Positions 44,591 to 56,407 are shown, numbered from the stretch's first letter. The stretch: DNA of 64,000 nucleotides from Trichoplusia ni (GCF_003590095.1 NC_039495.1:2155589-2219588); one strand, 5' to 3'. Notes: generated by a model from the letters alone, not told the origin. Made by a program: numbers and translations.

Positions 44591-44871
44591 TGGGTACAGA
44601 GCAAAAAAAAACATGTATTTTTCAACAATTCTTTCGAAAACCTACAACTAGTTCTCTATAGTGACAATAAGATTAAGGTCAATAACGCGACCAGGTCACG
44701 TAATGGCCACTACTCCTGCTCCTATACATTTATGAAGTTAGGACGTCTGTTAGCACTTAAAGAGGTTTTATAGCGACCATCATCGTAAGCATTACTTTAG
44801 AATAGAGTGCGAAACTGTTTGGACTATTCAGACATTAAAGTTGCGTGAACTATTTTCAGATACTGTTGAAA

Positions 44872-45010
44872 AAGGCGAAGGAAAATGTTGTGAGGTAACC
44901 TGGGTTCTAAATATCATACTTTGCATGGTGACCAGGGTTCAGGTCTTCCCTCGGTGGAGAGAGGACTGTGTCTAGTAGTGGCGCAAGTTTGACAAGTGTT
45001 ATGTAGGCCC
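44872..45010 (+). repeat. LINE/SINE-type repeat (same family as 5665, plus orientation)
   Basis: 'gaaaatgttgtgaggtaacc' then 'tgggttctaaatatcatact', 'gcatggtgaccagggttcag', 'gagaggactgtgtctagtag', 'tggcgca'. It follows the order '..aacatcgtgaggaaacctgg..gtggtgattaatgctc..gaggcctgtgcccagcagtgggac'. Confidence 0.55.
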
Positions 45011-45032
45011 TTAAAGAGTATGGATTGATATA

Positions 45033-45120
45033 AATTGAGAGCGCGTCGTGTCGCGGGTTCGCTCCCCGCGCAGTACAAGCATTTCAGTTCCACGAAATCT
45101 TAGTCGGATTGGAGTCGTTA
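45033..45120 (+). repeat. Family-C SINE fragment with a strong B box
   Basis: 'gtgtcgcgggttcgctcccc' then 'gcgcagtacaagcatttcag' and 'ttagtcggattggag'. The B box is intact except one base, but the head upstream is lost. Confidence 0.55.
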
Positions 45121-45444
45121 AAAAAAACTCTTTAGTTGGGACTCATTAAACATGTTATCGTAATTGTACACCTAAAATCCTCAAAACTAAACCAACAAAC
45201 GTGGTAAACAACAACAAACACTTTCTTCTCCGAAATTGGCGCGAGTTTTTCGCGAGAATTTCCAAACGACGGTCCTTTCGTTAGAGAAACAATTTGAATT
45301 TGCGTACGAATGGCCAGTTGTCAAGACAGACCAAGGAGGATGAATACTCTGCAAACTTCACTATTACACTGAATCTGAATAATTAACTAAACGTCCCTAC
45401 TTCATATCTATACTAAAGTGTGATCTACAATAATTCTGAACGAA
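45121..45444. other. No recognised feature
   Basis: Contains a small near-palindrome around 'gcgagtttttcgcgag' (45241-45256). Nothing else assigned. Confidence 0.35.
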
Positions 45445-46033
45445 TGACCTCTATTATAATACGCCGACCGTACTCTTACAAATAACAGGTTTTTTGTGCC
45501 AATACAAATGGTTTACGTGAGTTATTTAGACTGAAAAATAGCCGGCTATTTTTGTATTTTAAAGGATGTTCAGATAAAAAATCGGCTTTTATAACGTTAA
45601 GTAAATTCGTTCCACGTTTTGAAAGTGCCTGAATCCTGTGCTCATGTAGTGTGCTAGAAAGGGCATTCCTTCTGTCTATTTTATATCATCTACACATATG
45701 CTTAAAAGAGGTAAAATTGGTCGGTATGTGACGATGAAGATAAAAGGTCAGTCGCAAGATTGACTGAACCCATTTCAATTCCGATTCTTTAACATGTAAA
45801 AGTCACGTAATTTTTTTTGGCAAGACTTTTTTGCTACCATATTGTCTTTTTAGACCAATGTCGTTCTCATATTTTTATTAGAATGAACCTAATAAAAATA
45901 TCCTGAAAAATACCGCTCACGGATGTAGGCACAAGCCAGCTATTTCGGCGTAATAACAGCTTTATTTTATCAATCTGAATGCCATAAAGAAATTCTGAGC
46001 CATCTTCTGCCAAATATATTATAATAGAGGTCA
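45445..46033. mobile_element. Candidate TIR element (589 bp)
   Basis: tgacctctattataata (45445-45461) and its exact reverse complement (46017-46033) bound the segment. The interior has no ORF but includes a perfect 20-bp palindrome aaaaatagccggctattttt (45534-45553). No clear target-site duplication. It may be a MITE or a pair of unrelated words. Confidence 0.4.
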
Positions 46034-46665
46034 GTGTCCCTATTCATCACAAAACTAAATTGTGATTTGAAATAGGATCGTAATAAATTTGAATGTTGGC
46101 AGCTCTGGGTCGGGTGTCCATAGCTAGGCATTGTCGGTTCGTTGCAGTACTTTATTTATATATCTACAGATTGTTCGACTATCGTTTTTTGTTGATGTTG
46201 GCAACAAACTAGGAGCCGTGAATATATTTTTTGTATCTAAAATGCTCAGTTAGAATTTTTGAATATTTTTTTTTCTTTTTTGGATAGGTCTCTGCTATAA
46301 TGGTTTATTTTTTGTTTGTGGTTCATAGATCCGATTTCGAATTGAACTTTATTTTTTAATATTGTTTTCCATACAAGCGGTTCACAATTTTTGAGTACTT
46401 CATAAAAGTATTTTTAAAATAAAAACTGTCAATTATTATACGTTTTTCTTTATTTTAGATTAAAATAAGTACCTAACATATTACGCGATAAACAAGCTTA
46501 AAAATAATTGTATTTTAATACCTTACGCGTGAATCTCCTAACTCTATTTCATTAAACTTATTATCAAAAGAATGTGAAATCCCTGATTCAATTTAATTTC
46601 TTTAAAAATCCCTGCTTTAGTATTATATTTTGAATGATGTAAAATACAGTACTAAACCGTCCTCC
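46034..46665. other. No recognised feature
   Basis: AT-rich; nothing assigned. Confidence 0.35.
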
Positions 46666-46800
46666 AACTGCACTCGTACCACAACCACAAAGCAGGTCTA
46701 TTACCATCGTGGAAAGGAGAGAGCGCTACGAGCAATGTAGAGCGCCATCTCGCTCTCACAACGAAAGCAGTTCCATTTCAGGATCTCATAGTAAAGGTCC
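46666..46800. repeat. Foldback palindromic repeat, copy B (well preserved core)
   Basis: 'ggagagagcgctac' and 'gtagagcgccatctcgctct' face each other, then 'cacaacgaaagcagttccat' and 'ttcaggatctcatagtaaag' to 'ggtcc'. The end ggtcc matches copy A. The left outer arm has decayed. The 94-codon frame beginning at 46709 is an artefact of this repeat. Confidence 0.65.
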
Positions 46801-47012
46801 TGATCAGTTCGACCTTCGCCAATATTGCTTCTCGGCGCTATCTTGTTATTTCAAGGCGCTTGGTAGACGACAATTTGTAGGAGACCGTGTTCATTTATAT
46901 GTTGATTCAATTGTGAATTGTGTAGATAGTTATGTAATTTTATTGCATTTTATAGTTCATTTTTCAGTTTGTACTCATGCTGTTTTTGGCTGAAGGACAG
47001 ATCATTGCTTGA

Positions 47013-47225
47013 CTCATCATCATCAGAAATTAAATGTATTTGTTTGGCAATTTCCACTTTTCTCTATCCTGTACCATGTCGTTTTCTACCTAATACGATT
47101 CTACCTAATGCATTTTGTCACTTCTACCTTTTCCTTTAGATGGTCCATCTACTTAATTCTTGGCACTCTACCCTCTCTTCTTGGTACATACATTTATTGC
47201 GTATCGATCAGATTTAGCACTCGGA
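47013..47225 (-). mobile_element. Diverged LINE 3' region
   Basis: 'actcatcatcatcag' at the left is a reversed gatgatgat tail. The T/C-rich body with 'tttagatggtccatctactt' and 'aattcttggcactctacc' resembles reversed C-terminal coding sequence of lepidopteran LINEs. Decay is strong. Confidence 0.4.
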
Positions 47226-49054
47226 GAGAAATATAATTATCCATCAATAAAAAACGCATTTTTCTTTTGTTATAATTTAAATTAACTAAACAAAGACATA
47301 CGTGTACCTTTAACACACTCATGTATAAATAATACAAACCCACTTAAAGAGAAACGTGCACTCGCTAAATAATAGCTGTAATTTGTGTTAATATTAAACA
47401 GCAAATATCATTACGGCACGTCTCTGGGGGGCTGGCAGACACTCCTAATTAAGACTAGAGCGATAGCTAACCTACATACAGACACATATTTTTGTAGTTG
47501 GATTGTTTTAGATGGAATGTAAATGTTTTAATTGGGAAAATAGGTTAAAAAGATATAATGGGGCTAGGGATTATTTAATTTTATCGTAATGAGAGAAAAA
47601 ATGAACTTATTAGTACACTCTGCCACTGGTCAGTGGTCCGAGATAGCTAAACAGTTGAATTTTATAACTGTTGTGTTTCTATTACCGCTAGAATAATTAA
47701 TACAAAAAATAAGCAATGATTGTTATAGTCACGTTTTTTTGGTGGATAGCATATTTTAGTCTAATTTTTCTCCACTGGCAGACTGGAAGAAGTGGTTGAT
47801 ATGTACTTCTACCTAAACAGGAACAGCTCATGATTAAAGCCTTCGGTTGAGTGCGAAACTAGTCGGTCAATTCCGATAAATACTTGAGAGCAAACCGTTG
47901 CACCATTTAATAATGAATCAATACTCTGTTACTATAAAAATAAGGAACAATTTTGTCAGAACTGAAATGCGACAAATCTTCCAAATAATTTCGCCTTTTA
48001 CATTACAATAAATATGTAAGTATCAGCCAACCACAACTTACAGGGTGATTCTCCCACGAGAGTCGTTAGCACATCCAATGTATCTGAGAAGTCAAGTTGT
48101 GTCTCGCGGAAAATTTATGAGAATCTCCCTGCGGATAGACCATTTCTTACGGAGTTCTGGAGACATGGTATTGATGTTTTTGATATCATATATTGGTGGA
48201 GTGAGGTTAGTAGTATTATAGAGCAGGCGAAATAGAAGTTGTTTTTTATATCTCTTCAGTGTAAAATTTAAAACTTGTCAATTGCTAGTCGAACTCGTGA
48301 CTGCAGGATCCGTATAAATAGGTTCAAATAACTGATTTCCAATAAATTTGTAAAAACCCCATTAAATACAAAAAAATCAGAACAGAACTGGCGTTTAGCT
48401 AGGCTTTAATGTTTTACTGTATTTGATAAATAAAATATAAACCAAAAACACAGGTATATTTATTTACAAAGCGTTTAAAACCGATCAACTTTAGAATCAC
48501 TCGTTTTTTTCTATATTATATTTTTCTATATCATTTACATTGAGACAGTAATATACCAGTTTTACACAGTGCAGTCTTATGCACGCATACTAAATCTTAA
48601 AAACCTCCCCCGTATTATCTCAAGACTCACACAAACTATACATTTTAGTTCCACACTGAACCACAAACTTTATTTAATATTTCACTTTTATATTTTGTAC
48701 AGACAACCACAACTTAAGACCACCAAGGAGTATGAAATTCAACCTTAGGATAATACAAATAAGGTTCATTAAACAAGCTACTTTGCTGCTCTTGTGTGGA
48801 TTGCTGTATAAACTTCAACAGCGGGCAAACAAAACGTACATGAGGTTGATTTGAGGGTACGAAGTTGGTCTGCTTAAAATTTTATAGCCTGTAAAATGTG
48901 GCCCAGAATTGAAATAAGTGTACATAGTAACCTCTAGGGTACTGTAGAGTTTATAGTTAGCTGTAGTCCATAGCTCTGCTTGCTTTGATGTCAGACGCTG
49001 CAATGAATTGTAACCTTCCCACGTTTTTATACACTCTCTTTTCTTGTTTGCTTG
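47226..49054. other. 1.8 kb without a recognised element
   Basis: AT-rich. A short GC-richer patch near 47415-47440. No gene or repeat is supported. Confidence 0.35.
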
Positions 49055-49210
49055 TCGTTCCAGTTGGATTTTTGCAACTCAATTTTGAGGCACTTCCCGA
49101 TGAGCTAGCAGGCTGAAATTTTCAGAGTAGCTTTTAAATCGATGACAATGCAATTAAGGACTATAGAAACGGTTGGACCGATTTTGATAATAAATGAATG
49201 GAGTGACGTT
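49055..49210 (-). repeat. Retroelement 3' segment ('atcggtccaaccg' family), reversed
   Basis: 'gaggcacttcccgatgagct' then 'agcaggctgaaattttcaga', 'aggactatagaaacggttgg', 'accgattttgataata'. The reverse complement matches 63870-64000 nearly throughout. Confidence 0.65.
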
Positions 49211-49324
49211 TAAAAACGTGGGTTTTTAGAGTTTTTGAAACTTTTAATTGTTAGAGTTCCGCAGCCATAGCGTAAACACGAAACGTGAAGTAATGGAGTG
49301 TGAAAGTGCAAAGATGTTGTATTT

Positions 49325-49380
49325 CTTTTGTTGGGCTTAAACACTGATTGTTACGGTCATAAGTTTGACGGGTCAAACAG
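49325..49380 (+). repeat. D-family distal fragment
   Basis: 'ttaaacactgattgttacgg' then 'tcataagtttgacgggtcaa' matches the distal part of 21948-22090. Confidence 0.45.
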
Positions 49381-50493
49381 TTTTCACAATTTGTTTTATT
49401 TTATTAGTTTTTTACAGAATACAAGCGTCAATCAAGAATCATTTGTTGGTTACCCATCCGAAAAAAAAAAATCGGATTTAATCAAATTTGAGAACTTTCA
49501 GAATCATATAAATTATCTAAAACGCGCGCATATATAATCAACAATTAGGTAATCTACAACTCATGAAAACCACGTTTCTAGTATATTGAGACAAGAGAAA
49601 AAAATTTTTCGTCATTACTTTTTGATCTTAGCAACCTAAATACGATAAAATATCATATATCATTGTGAAGGGAGAGCAAACAGGACAAGGCCAAAGAAAA
49701 ATAACAAAACCTAACAAACTAACACAAAAATATGTAATATGTACGAACAAATAGAAAAAAACGAAACAAAAATAAGTTATCTCGTAGCAAGCGGCGCAAG
49801 ACAACCGGTAAAGATAGAGACGGGCTAGTGACATGAGAGTTCCGTACAAGTAGACTAAACAAAACCAAATCTTTTGGGTGACAAATAAATCAATTTAAAT
49901 CTCACTTTCAACTTTTTTGTAACCCAGCAACAAATGTATGATCATAACAAATCCATTGTACACAGTATCAAATTGAACCGCACCAATTAACTTACTGCGA
50001 TAAACCCCACTCCATAGCACAACAAATGCAACACAATATTAATAAAAACAACAAACAAAAATCATTGAAATTCGATCATCACAAATCAACCCGAAACTTC
50101 ATTAAAACGTTACAATAGGCCCCATTGACAGTTGTCAATCCCTCAGCTATGGGCTGAAAGACTGTCAGACGGACATGGCCACAATCTTCCGTTCACACAC
50201 CGGTTTCAACGCGATCAAAGCGTCATCGCGTCAGACAGAATGACGAGCAATTAGGAGGATTTCTAGTTCTAGCAAAACTGGGGAAGGGAGCTTTGTGACT
50301 GTAAAGTTTTGCTCAAACAGTTTTTTGAACGGGAAAATGTAGGAAAATGGGCTTTTGTGTTAATATGCAAGGTGTTAATATGTCTGGGCGAGAAGTCATG
50401 GGACTTATGATAATTAAATAGACCGTTAAACAGTGGGTCTATCTATGGATCAGTGAGTTTCTAAAAAGACAGATGGATGCTTCATGGAATTGA
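49381..50493. other. AT-rich, with a GC-richer unique patch
   Basis: At 50125-50255 'ctcagctatgggctgaaaga' and 'gcgtcatcgcgtcagacaga' lie in a complex non-repetitive segment that may be conserved noncoding sequence. Otherwise nothing assigned. Confidence 0.3.
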
Positions 50494-50532
50494 ATCGGTG
50501 TATCGCGGGGTTTTACAAAAATTCAAGACACA
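50494..50532 (-). repeat. Family-C SINE short fragment
   Basis: 'tgtatcgcggggttttacaa' then 'aaattcaagacacatg' corresponds to reversed 'catgtgacttgaatgtttgtgaaacc..cgcgaca'. Confidence 0.4.
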
Positions 50533-50544
50533 TGAAATCAAATC

Positions 50545-50690
50545 TGAATCAAAAGTCATTTATTCAAATTAGGCTATTAAGTTGCACTTTTTCACACACA
50601 GCTCCGCCCACCTTTAACAGCTTCCTAAGTGTTTGTGCTGTCCCAACAGCAAGCTGTCTTTCCGTTTACAATATTTTTATACTAAACAAG
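50545..50690 (-). repeat. Retroelement-associated repeat block
   Basis: 'aagtcatttattcaaattag' then 'gctattaagttgcacttttt', 'cagcttcctaagtgtttgtg', 'ctgtcccaacagcaagctgt'. It shares the last part with 33178-33320 and has the '..tttattcaaataggc..' opening of a known moth retroelement 3' region. Confidence 0.5.
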
Positions 50691-51507
50691 ACAAGGGCAA
50701 AACGGGACAAGCATTTACATCATCGCTTTTAATAACCTACTGAGTCTCCCTCTGTTTATGAAATTTTCCTGTCTCTTGACCCTCGCAGCCATCCTATAGC
50801 TTATGTTATTCACTTACATGATATTATTTAATTTGCTAAGACATGTTTTAGATTTTGGATCACAACTGCTAACGTTCTTTAACAAAGCGTCGCTGTTATT
50901 ATGAATATTAAAACAGATCTCCGTGATTAAACGGTGAAGCAACAACCATTATTAATTATCATCTCCCTAAATAACTCTTAACTCCATCCTTAAAACTCCA
51001 AACTCAAGTAAGATGTTTTCTTTTCTAAATTCTTCGTAAAATATAACAAAAGTTAAATAATTTATTGTTCTTGTTAATTTTTAAAATTAACACCAAAGCC
51101 CCTTGGAGTAAGTGTCTGCTAAGTATTACAGACATCTGTGGGTGGAATTAATTTCTGTGTTCTGGGAGTACGGTAGAGTAGTTGCCACGATCAGTGGTAT
51201 TATGTTAGAAAAAATGATAGCTTTCGGTGTGAGCAAGGTCATACCTCTTTGGAATGCCTTTGGGAATGTATTTGCTAAAGTGATTTGTTATAATTTTGAG
51301 TTTTCATTTGTAAATCAGTCAATATACTAAGAAGCAAAATACAATAATCAGCACCCAAATACACCCTTTACCAGGATTCCTATTAAGCGCTCTTGCATCG
51401 GGAAAAGAATCTAAGATTATTTTGGTTTTGAGATGCAGTCAAAACTAACAAATCTTAGCTTTGACCCTCCTTATGCATTAATTTTACTGTTCGAGTTTTT
51501 TTTTGCT

Positions 51508-51566
51508 TGCGTTTTAATGACGAACCCTCCGGTTCGTCATTAAAACGCATGGTTCAAATCAGCTAG
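51508..51566. repeat. Perfect 19-bp hairpin followed by CTAG
   Basis: tgcgttttaatgacgaacc (51508-51526) and ggttcgtcattaaaacgca (51531-51549) are exact reverse complements with the loop ctcc. CTAG|T follows at 51563-51566 after 'tggttcaaatcag'. A hairpin a few bases before CTRR is the 3' signature of Helitrons, although 19 bp is longer than usual. No matching 5' end was found. Confidence 0.6.
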
Positions 51567-51799
51567 TTTTTTTTATCAAACTGAAACAAAGCTTTTAACG
51601 AAACAAATTATTACCTCCACCAAACGTTACAAATCAAATGCTCGAACCAGAAAAAACATCCCATTTTTCCACACCAGATAATTTTAGTGGCACCTGGTGG
51701 CGTCGCAATCGTGATTCCCATTAAAAGTTTCCGTCCGTTGATTCAGGGATGACAGCGAAACATAATGTATTAGATGTGTGCGCCAAACTCTACCAAAAA

Positions 51800-51830
51800 G
51801 GGTAGGAAAGGGTAGAAAGGGTAGGAAGGG
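51800..51830 (+). repeat. Four G-tracts, potential G-quadruplex
   Basis: Four GGG runs are separated by loops of 6-7 nt (taggaaa, tagaaa, taggaa) within an imperfect 10-nt tandem repeat. This satisfies the usual G3N1-7 rule. Function is unknown. Confidence 0.5.
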
Positions 51831-52883
51831 CTAAAACAGACGAAGGTTTGGCATTTTGTCGTTAGTCTATTTTTGACTCGAGAATTTTGAGTGAATGTCG
51901 CTAAGATATTGATTTGGGGTTTGACCTTAATCTGAATATTTTCACGAGTCATTGCCTCCCCTTTGTTGCTGAATATATCATCACATAGTATGTGAACTTT
52001 ATGTGTTCTTGTTCAAAAGATTTCGTATATTACTATGTACGAGAGGATACCATAAAGAAAATCTAATTTTGGTGGTGATTTACACTTGTACTCAAAGGTT
52101 CTTACGACTTAGTCGACTTTAAGATTAGACCTTCTTAGATAAGGATTTCAAATGGCTTTCAATATGTCATAAACACAGCAAAATCAAAAACCTATCGGTC
52201 CAAAACTTCAAACGCAACTTAAGTTGAAAGTAGAAGATTAACTCAAAAACAGCTCCATATTAACGGTCTCCAAAAATCTTCGTAAGAATCGAAGCGTAAA
52301 CCTTCATCAAACCACTGAGCGTAAGCTCTCGTGAACACAATATAATGACGCATTACTCACGAACGATTAGCAAGAAACTTCTCACCATCATAATTGCAGC
52401 CGAGTCAGCCAAACCGGGCTTACTAATAACGTGTGCAAAACTTGATCACAGAACACGGAACTTGTAAGCAAAATGGATGTGCAGTCATTTAAAATGCTTT
52501 TATAATCTGATTTAAATTACAGAGTTACAGTGTTCTGTTTTGCCCTGAATTTCATTCGTAGAGTATAGCACCCTTAAAAATTTAAACTTTTTAGAAAGAT
52601 TTTTAAATAGTTCACTGGGTATTGTGTATCCTTATTCCGCGTATCCGAATTCCAGTTCGATTCTTAGTTCCGTGTCACACACTCGAATGGAAACTAGATG
52701 ACGTCATGACAAATTGTCAAAGTTGTGACGTAGGGGGATTAATAATCTTTACTTTGGTTGGAAGGTGGGTTTCACTGTTACGGCAAGTTTTGATATGATC
52801 CAAAAGTGAGAAGGGTTTCGAGATAGTGTGAAGGAAAGTGATTTTCGAAATTATAGACGGAATTAAGTTTAGTGAAAGAAAAC
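51831..52883. other. No recognised mobile element
   Basis: AT-rich. 52290-52450 is somewhat GC-richer and non-repetitive ('gccgagtcagccaaaccggg'). A CRE palindrome tgacgtca is at 52699-52706. Confidence 0.3.
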
Positions 52884-53007
52884 CTTTTTTTTGGTAAGGC
52901 GATCCTCGTGGGAAGGAATGTTGTGTCAGACTTTTACTGACTAAACCAGAACCGCCGTGCTACGACATCCGCATTTTTGTGTCGGTGTATGGCTTTGCAT
53001 TGCAAGC
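52884..53007 (-). mobile_element. Interspersed repeat with 'gtttagtcagtaaaagtctgac' core
   Basis: On minus: 'ctggtttagtcagtaaaagt' then 'ctgacacaacattccttccc', 'acgaggatcgcc' and an A-rich end. I recognise this as part of a common moth repeat. A second copy of the first half is at 60649-60724. Confidence 0.5.
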
Positions 53008-53187
53008 CTTCATACAAAGTACACTGACCTATTATCTTTTACTTTGTCATTTCTTTATCGTTTCTTGTTTAGCATTCTTCCTATTACTATTTTCCACTCT
53101 CCTGAATGTCATTTACAGCGGGAAACATTACCCTCTAACGAAGTAGGCCAAAAATAGAGGTTGTAATCCAAGGTGTTAGCTACCTCC

Positions 53188-53262
53188 ATTCCAAATTTCA
53201 TCGAAATCGGTCCAGCAAACTACAATCTAAAAATACAAACACACACAGACTTTCGCATGATG
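53188..53262 (+). mobile_element. LINE 3' tail
   Basis: 'ccattccaaatttcatcgaa' then 'atcggtccagcaaactacaa', 'acacacacagactttcgcat'. The '..tttcatcaaaatcggtccagc..cacacagactttcgcat' pattern is a retroelement 3' end in Lepidoptera. Confidence 0.55.
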
Positions 53263-53516
53263 ATGACACCATGATATTAATATTGATTTAGTGCCCGACT
53301 ACAACCTAATACAATAAGTATTCTTCAATGTATTTGCTGAAATTCTAAAGATTGGGAATTTTCCTTGTCCTGAAATATTTTTTCTAGTAGTTTCTCTCGT
53401 ACTTTTCCAGAGAATTCTATATTTAGCTAGTATAGTTCTGTTGTGAGGACGCGACCGTGTAATTACAAATAAAAAGTAAGTGGGTTCCGTAGAAAATGCC
53501 TATAACGGAACCTTAT

Positions 53517-53665
53517 TTTACAAACGTTCCGCTATTTGTCCGTTTGTCACCAGGCGTATCACATTAACCGTGATTTAGATCATAGAAGATATATTTTTGT
53601 TGACGCTATGAAACGAAAGTAAAAATCCCAGGTCCCAACGATTGGTACGGTCACTAGTTTAATTA
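53517..53665 (+). repeat. D-family repeat fragment
   Basis: 'gtccgtttgtcaccaggcgt' then 'atcacattaaccgtgattta', 'gatatatttttgttgacgct', 'attggtacggtcac'. This plus-strand copy carries most D landmarks in order. Confidence 0.6.
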
Positions 53666-54112
53666 ATGACTAATAAATAACTTGTGGCAAATTATTATTT
53701 AATAGTCTGCTAATAGAAGTATACTCATAAATTATAAAGTATGGGCGTTAAGAAGTTTAACAAATCGTTATTCTGTAATAAATGGAAACATATGGAATGT
53801 ACATATTTCCATAATAAACACACTTGCGGAATTAATAGCAGTGTTTCTGCGAAAAACCTGAGCTCATTAAAAACTTGAAAAGAGCAAAGCATTGACGCAG
53901 TTTATTATTGAAAAACGTTGTAAGAAATTGGTACCTGAAAAATCTTATTGTTGTACTTAAAAACATTTTAATAAAATTATTTTATTTTTTGAGAAATCTG
54001 ACTTTCAAGCTTTATTGGAACACAATTCACAGTCAAATCGATTTTACATGACTCGTACTACCAATGACGAATCGCAACGTCCTGCATCCAAAATTACAGT
54101 TATAAAACCTCC
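53666..54112. other. No recognised feature
   Basis: AT-rich; nothing assigned. Confidence 0.35.
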
Positions 54113-54315
54113 TTTGTCAACCGACTTTAAAAAGGAGAAGTTTTTCAGAAAATAACAAAACTTCGGACTGAATGAACTGATTTTGTTGATTTTTCATTTT
54201 CATTAAACGTGAGATAGTTGTCACTGAGATCTAGAAAACTTTCATCCAGTTTGACTAAGTAGGTATTATTTGTCGATTGTACGTTTTTGATTTACAAAAA
54301 GTCCAAAAGATTTTA
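54113..54315 (+). repeat. Interspersed repeat ('accgacttcaaaaaaggagg' family)
   Basis: 'tcaaccgactttaaaaagga' then 'gaagtttttcag', followed by '..tgattttgttgatttttc', 'gtttgactaagtaggt'. It follows the known order of a lepidopteran repeat beginning 'accgacttcaaaaaaggaggaggtt'. Confidence 0.5.
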
Positions 54316-54389
54316 TAAATAAGTGTCCTGAATATTCCTCTGTATTCCTTCGTATTCCTCAATCGCAAACGTGTATAAGAAGGCGGAAA

Positions 54390-54540
54390 ATTACAATGTC
54401 TCGGTCGCGTGGAGGTTCTCAATTTAGCGAAACCTCAACAAACCGTGTGAGACAAAGCATTTGGTGCTCAAACGCTTTCGTTAACTCCAGCGCGGTAAAC
54501 TTTGTGGGGTGTGGTCGGACTGTACGAGGATGTGTACGTG
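54390..54540. other. GC-richer unique segment, possible conserved noncoding element
   Basis: 'tctcggtcgcgtggaggttc' and 'cgttaactccagcgcggtaa' and 'gtggtcggactgtacgagga'. No open frame or repeat match that I know. Confidence 0.2.
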
Positions 54541-54639
54541 TTTATACTATTTATTATTTTGCTTGAAGGAATATGATTGTTTTTTATTTAGGTGTAAGGA
54601 AAGAGGTTCTTTTGTGAAAGTGTAAAAGTAAGTCACCCA

Positions 54640-54739
54640 TCTAATTCTCGTTTGCAAAATTGAACTCCTCCGAAACGGCTAGACCGATTTTAATGAAATT
54701 TGTGTGCGTATTTGGTAGGTCTGAGAGTCGGACAGCTAG
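54640..54739 (+). mobile_element. Minimal Helitron, exactly 100 bp
   Basis: Begins A|TC (tctaattctcg), passes 'ctcctccgaaacggctagac' and 'taatgaaatttgtgtg', 'ggtaggtctgagagtc', and ends 'ggacagctag' followed by T. The 5' 75 bp matches the 5' end of the Helitron at 36798, and the terminal CTAG|T is intact. All coding sequence is gone. Confidence 0.8.
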
Positions 54740-55405
54740 TCTTTATGTATTTTCAAGCAGGTCATAATCATCTGAGTGCATGCTTTGTAAGCTTCTCCTG
54801 ATCATAACATAGTTCTAAGTATTGTCTAAAAATGTTTCAGCTACCCGCTAATATTTTACGTTTGAACATACTTTTTATATAATTACTGTTTTTTTACCTT
54901 AGACGCAGAATTAAAAAAAGTCCTATAAGGTCATATGAAATGCAAAAAGTAATACTACTTTTTCCTAAAATTACCCCATTTTTGCCCAAAGTGGGAACAA
55001 AAACTAGTTAAAAATAACAGTCTAAAATCAGATGATATAAATAACGGAACCTATAAAAGCAAATTAAAACTACCTTAAAATAGCCATACAGAAATCTAAA
55101 TATAAACATTGAAAGTTTGTAAACTCGAGAATTAACGATTTAGAATAATTTTGGAGGCACTATAAATCAAGTGAAAGGCATATTGTTGTGAACAAGGCTC
55201 GTTATAATGAAATTTGCCCATCCATTTATCTTCGTGAGATCGTGAACTTTCAGACAAGTTTCTCCCGTTTTCAGGAGTCACTCGCCGCGGTTACTGCTGA
55301 AAAGTAAAGATTGAACTAGCTATGATGTGATAATTGGGTCTGGATTATTATTTCTAGATCTAGGCTGAGCTGGAATTAATTATAGATAACGAATTTAGTT
55401 GTGAA
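54740..55405. other. No recognised feature
   Basis: AT-rich spacer between two Helitron-like elements. Confidence 0.35.
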
Positions 55406-55720
55406 TCCTACTAATATTATAAAGGCGAAAGTTTGTAAGTATGGATGTATGGATGTTTGTTACTCTTTCACGTAAAAACTACTGAATGGATACGAATGAA
55501 ACTTTACCACAGTATAGCTTATACATCAGAATAACACATAGGCTACAATTTTTGAGGTTTCTAATGTGAGGTCGTAAAAAAACACATTTTTTGCGCTTAC
55601 ATTGCAAACGCTGACTGAATCCTACAAGATAGATAGAAGGCAGATAGATAGATAGAAGGCAGGTATAAATTATAACTTATATCTTCTAACCACGCGGACG
55701 TAGTCGCGGGCAACAGCTAG
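55406..55720 (+). mobile_element. Short non-autonomous Helitron-like element (315 bp), intact ends
   Basis: Begins A|TC (tcctactaatattataaagg) and ends CTAG|T (gtagtcgcgggcaacagctag). The interior has 'tgttactctttcacgtaaaa', 'aacacataggctacaatttt' and a (gata)n-containing duplicated block 'agatagatagaaggcag' at 55627-55662. It shares the last 60 bp with the 14711 type but has a different 5' half. Confidence 0.8.
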
Positions 55721-56407
55721 TAAGATATAATTGTTAATGTTTACTTAATTTTGATTAAGGAATACAATTTACTGTTCCTGATTGCGCATCAAATATTCCT
55801 AACTCTTTGTCTTGTTTTAAGTCTTCCAACGCACTGTCACTCTACTCGTATAGACTCCAACTCTCGTCTTCATTTTCCTCAGAAAAATCAGCATCATTGA
55901 TTCACAACTATTTTTGTATAAGTCTGGGAGTTTATGACTAGAATATGTATATGACACAGTAACATGAGACTTGAATATTTGTGACACAAGAATTACGTAT
56001 TCATAATACGTTAGTCGTTTAAAAAAACTGTTATTCAAATAAAACTGGCCAGCAACAATCAGCAAGCACCCTTTACCAAACACATTTAAGAACTTGTTCC
56101 ATGTAATATCCTCAACTCGCTCTCACTGGCGCCGCAACAAGACTTCCCAAGTTACCTCACACAAAAGGCTTTCTTCAGAAATTTTCATATTACTTTACTA
56201 GTTATAAGTGTAGACGGTCGGATATGAAAAGCAATCTTCTAGGGGATTTTATTACACGAAAAGTAAACGGTGTTTAGTAAGCAAGGATTAAGGGGAAGCT
56301 CTTATTATGTTATCCGGGTTTCGAAATGCTGGGGAACGGGCAATGTCCGATACCAAGGAGGTTTTTGTATGGGTAAGCGTTTTTTGGGAGTATTGGAAAG
56401 ATTATAA

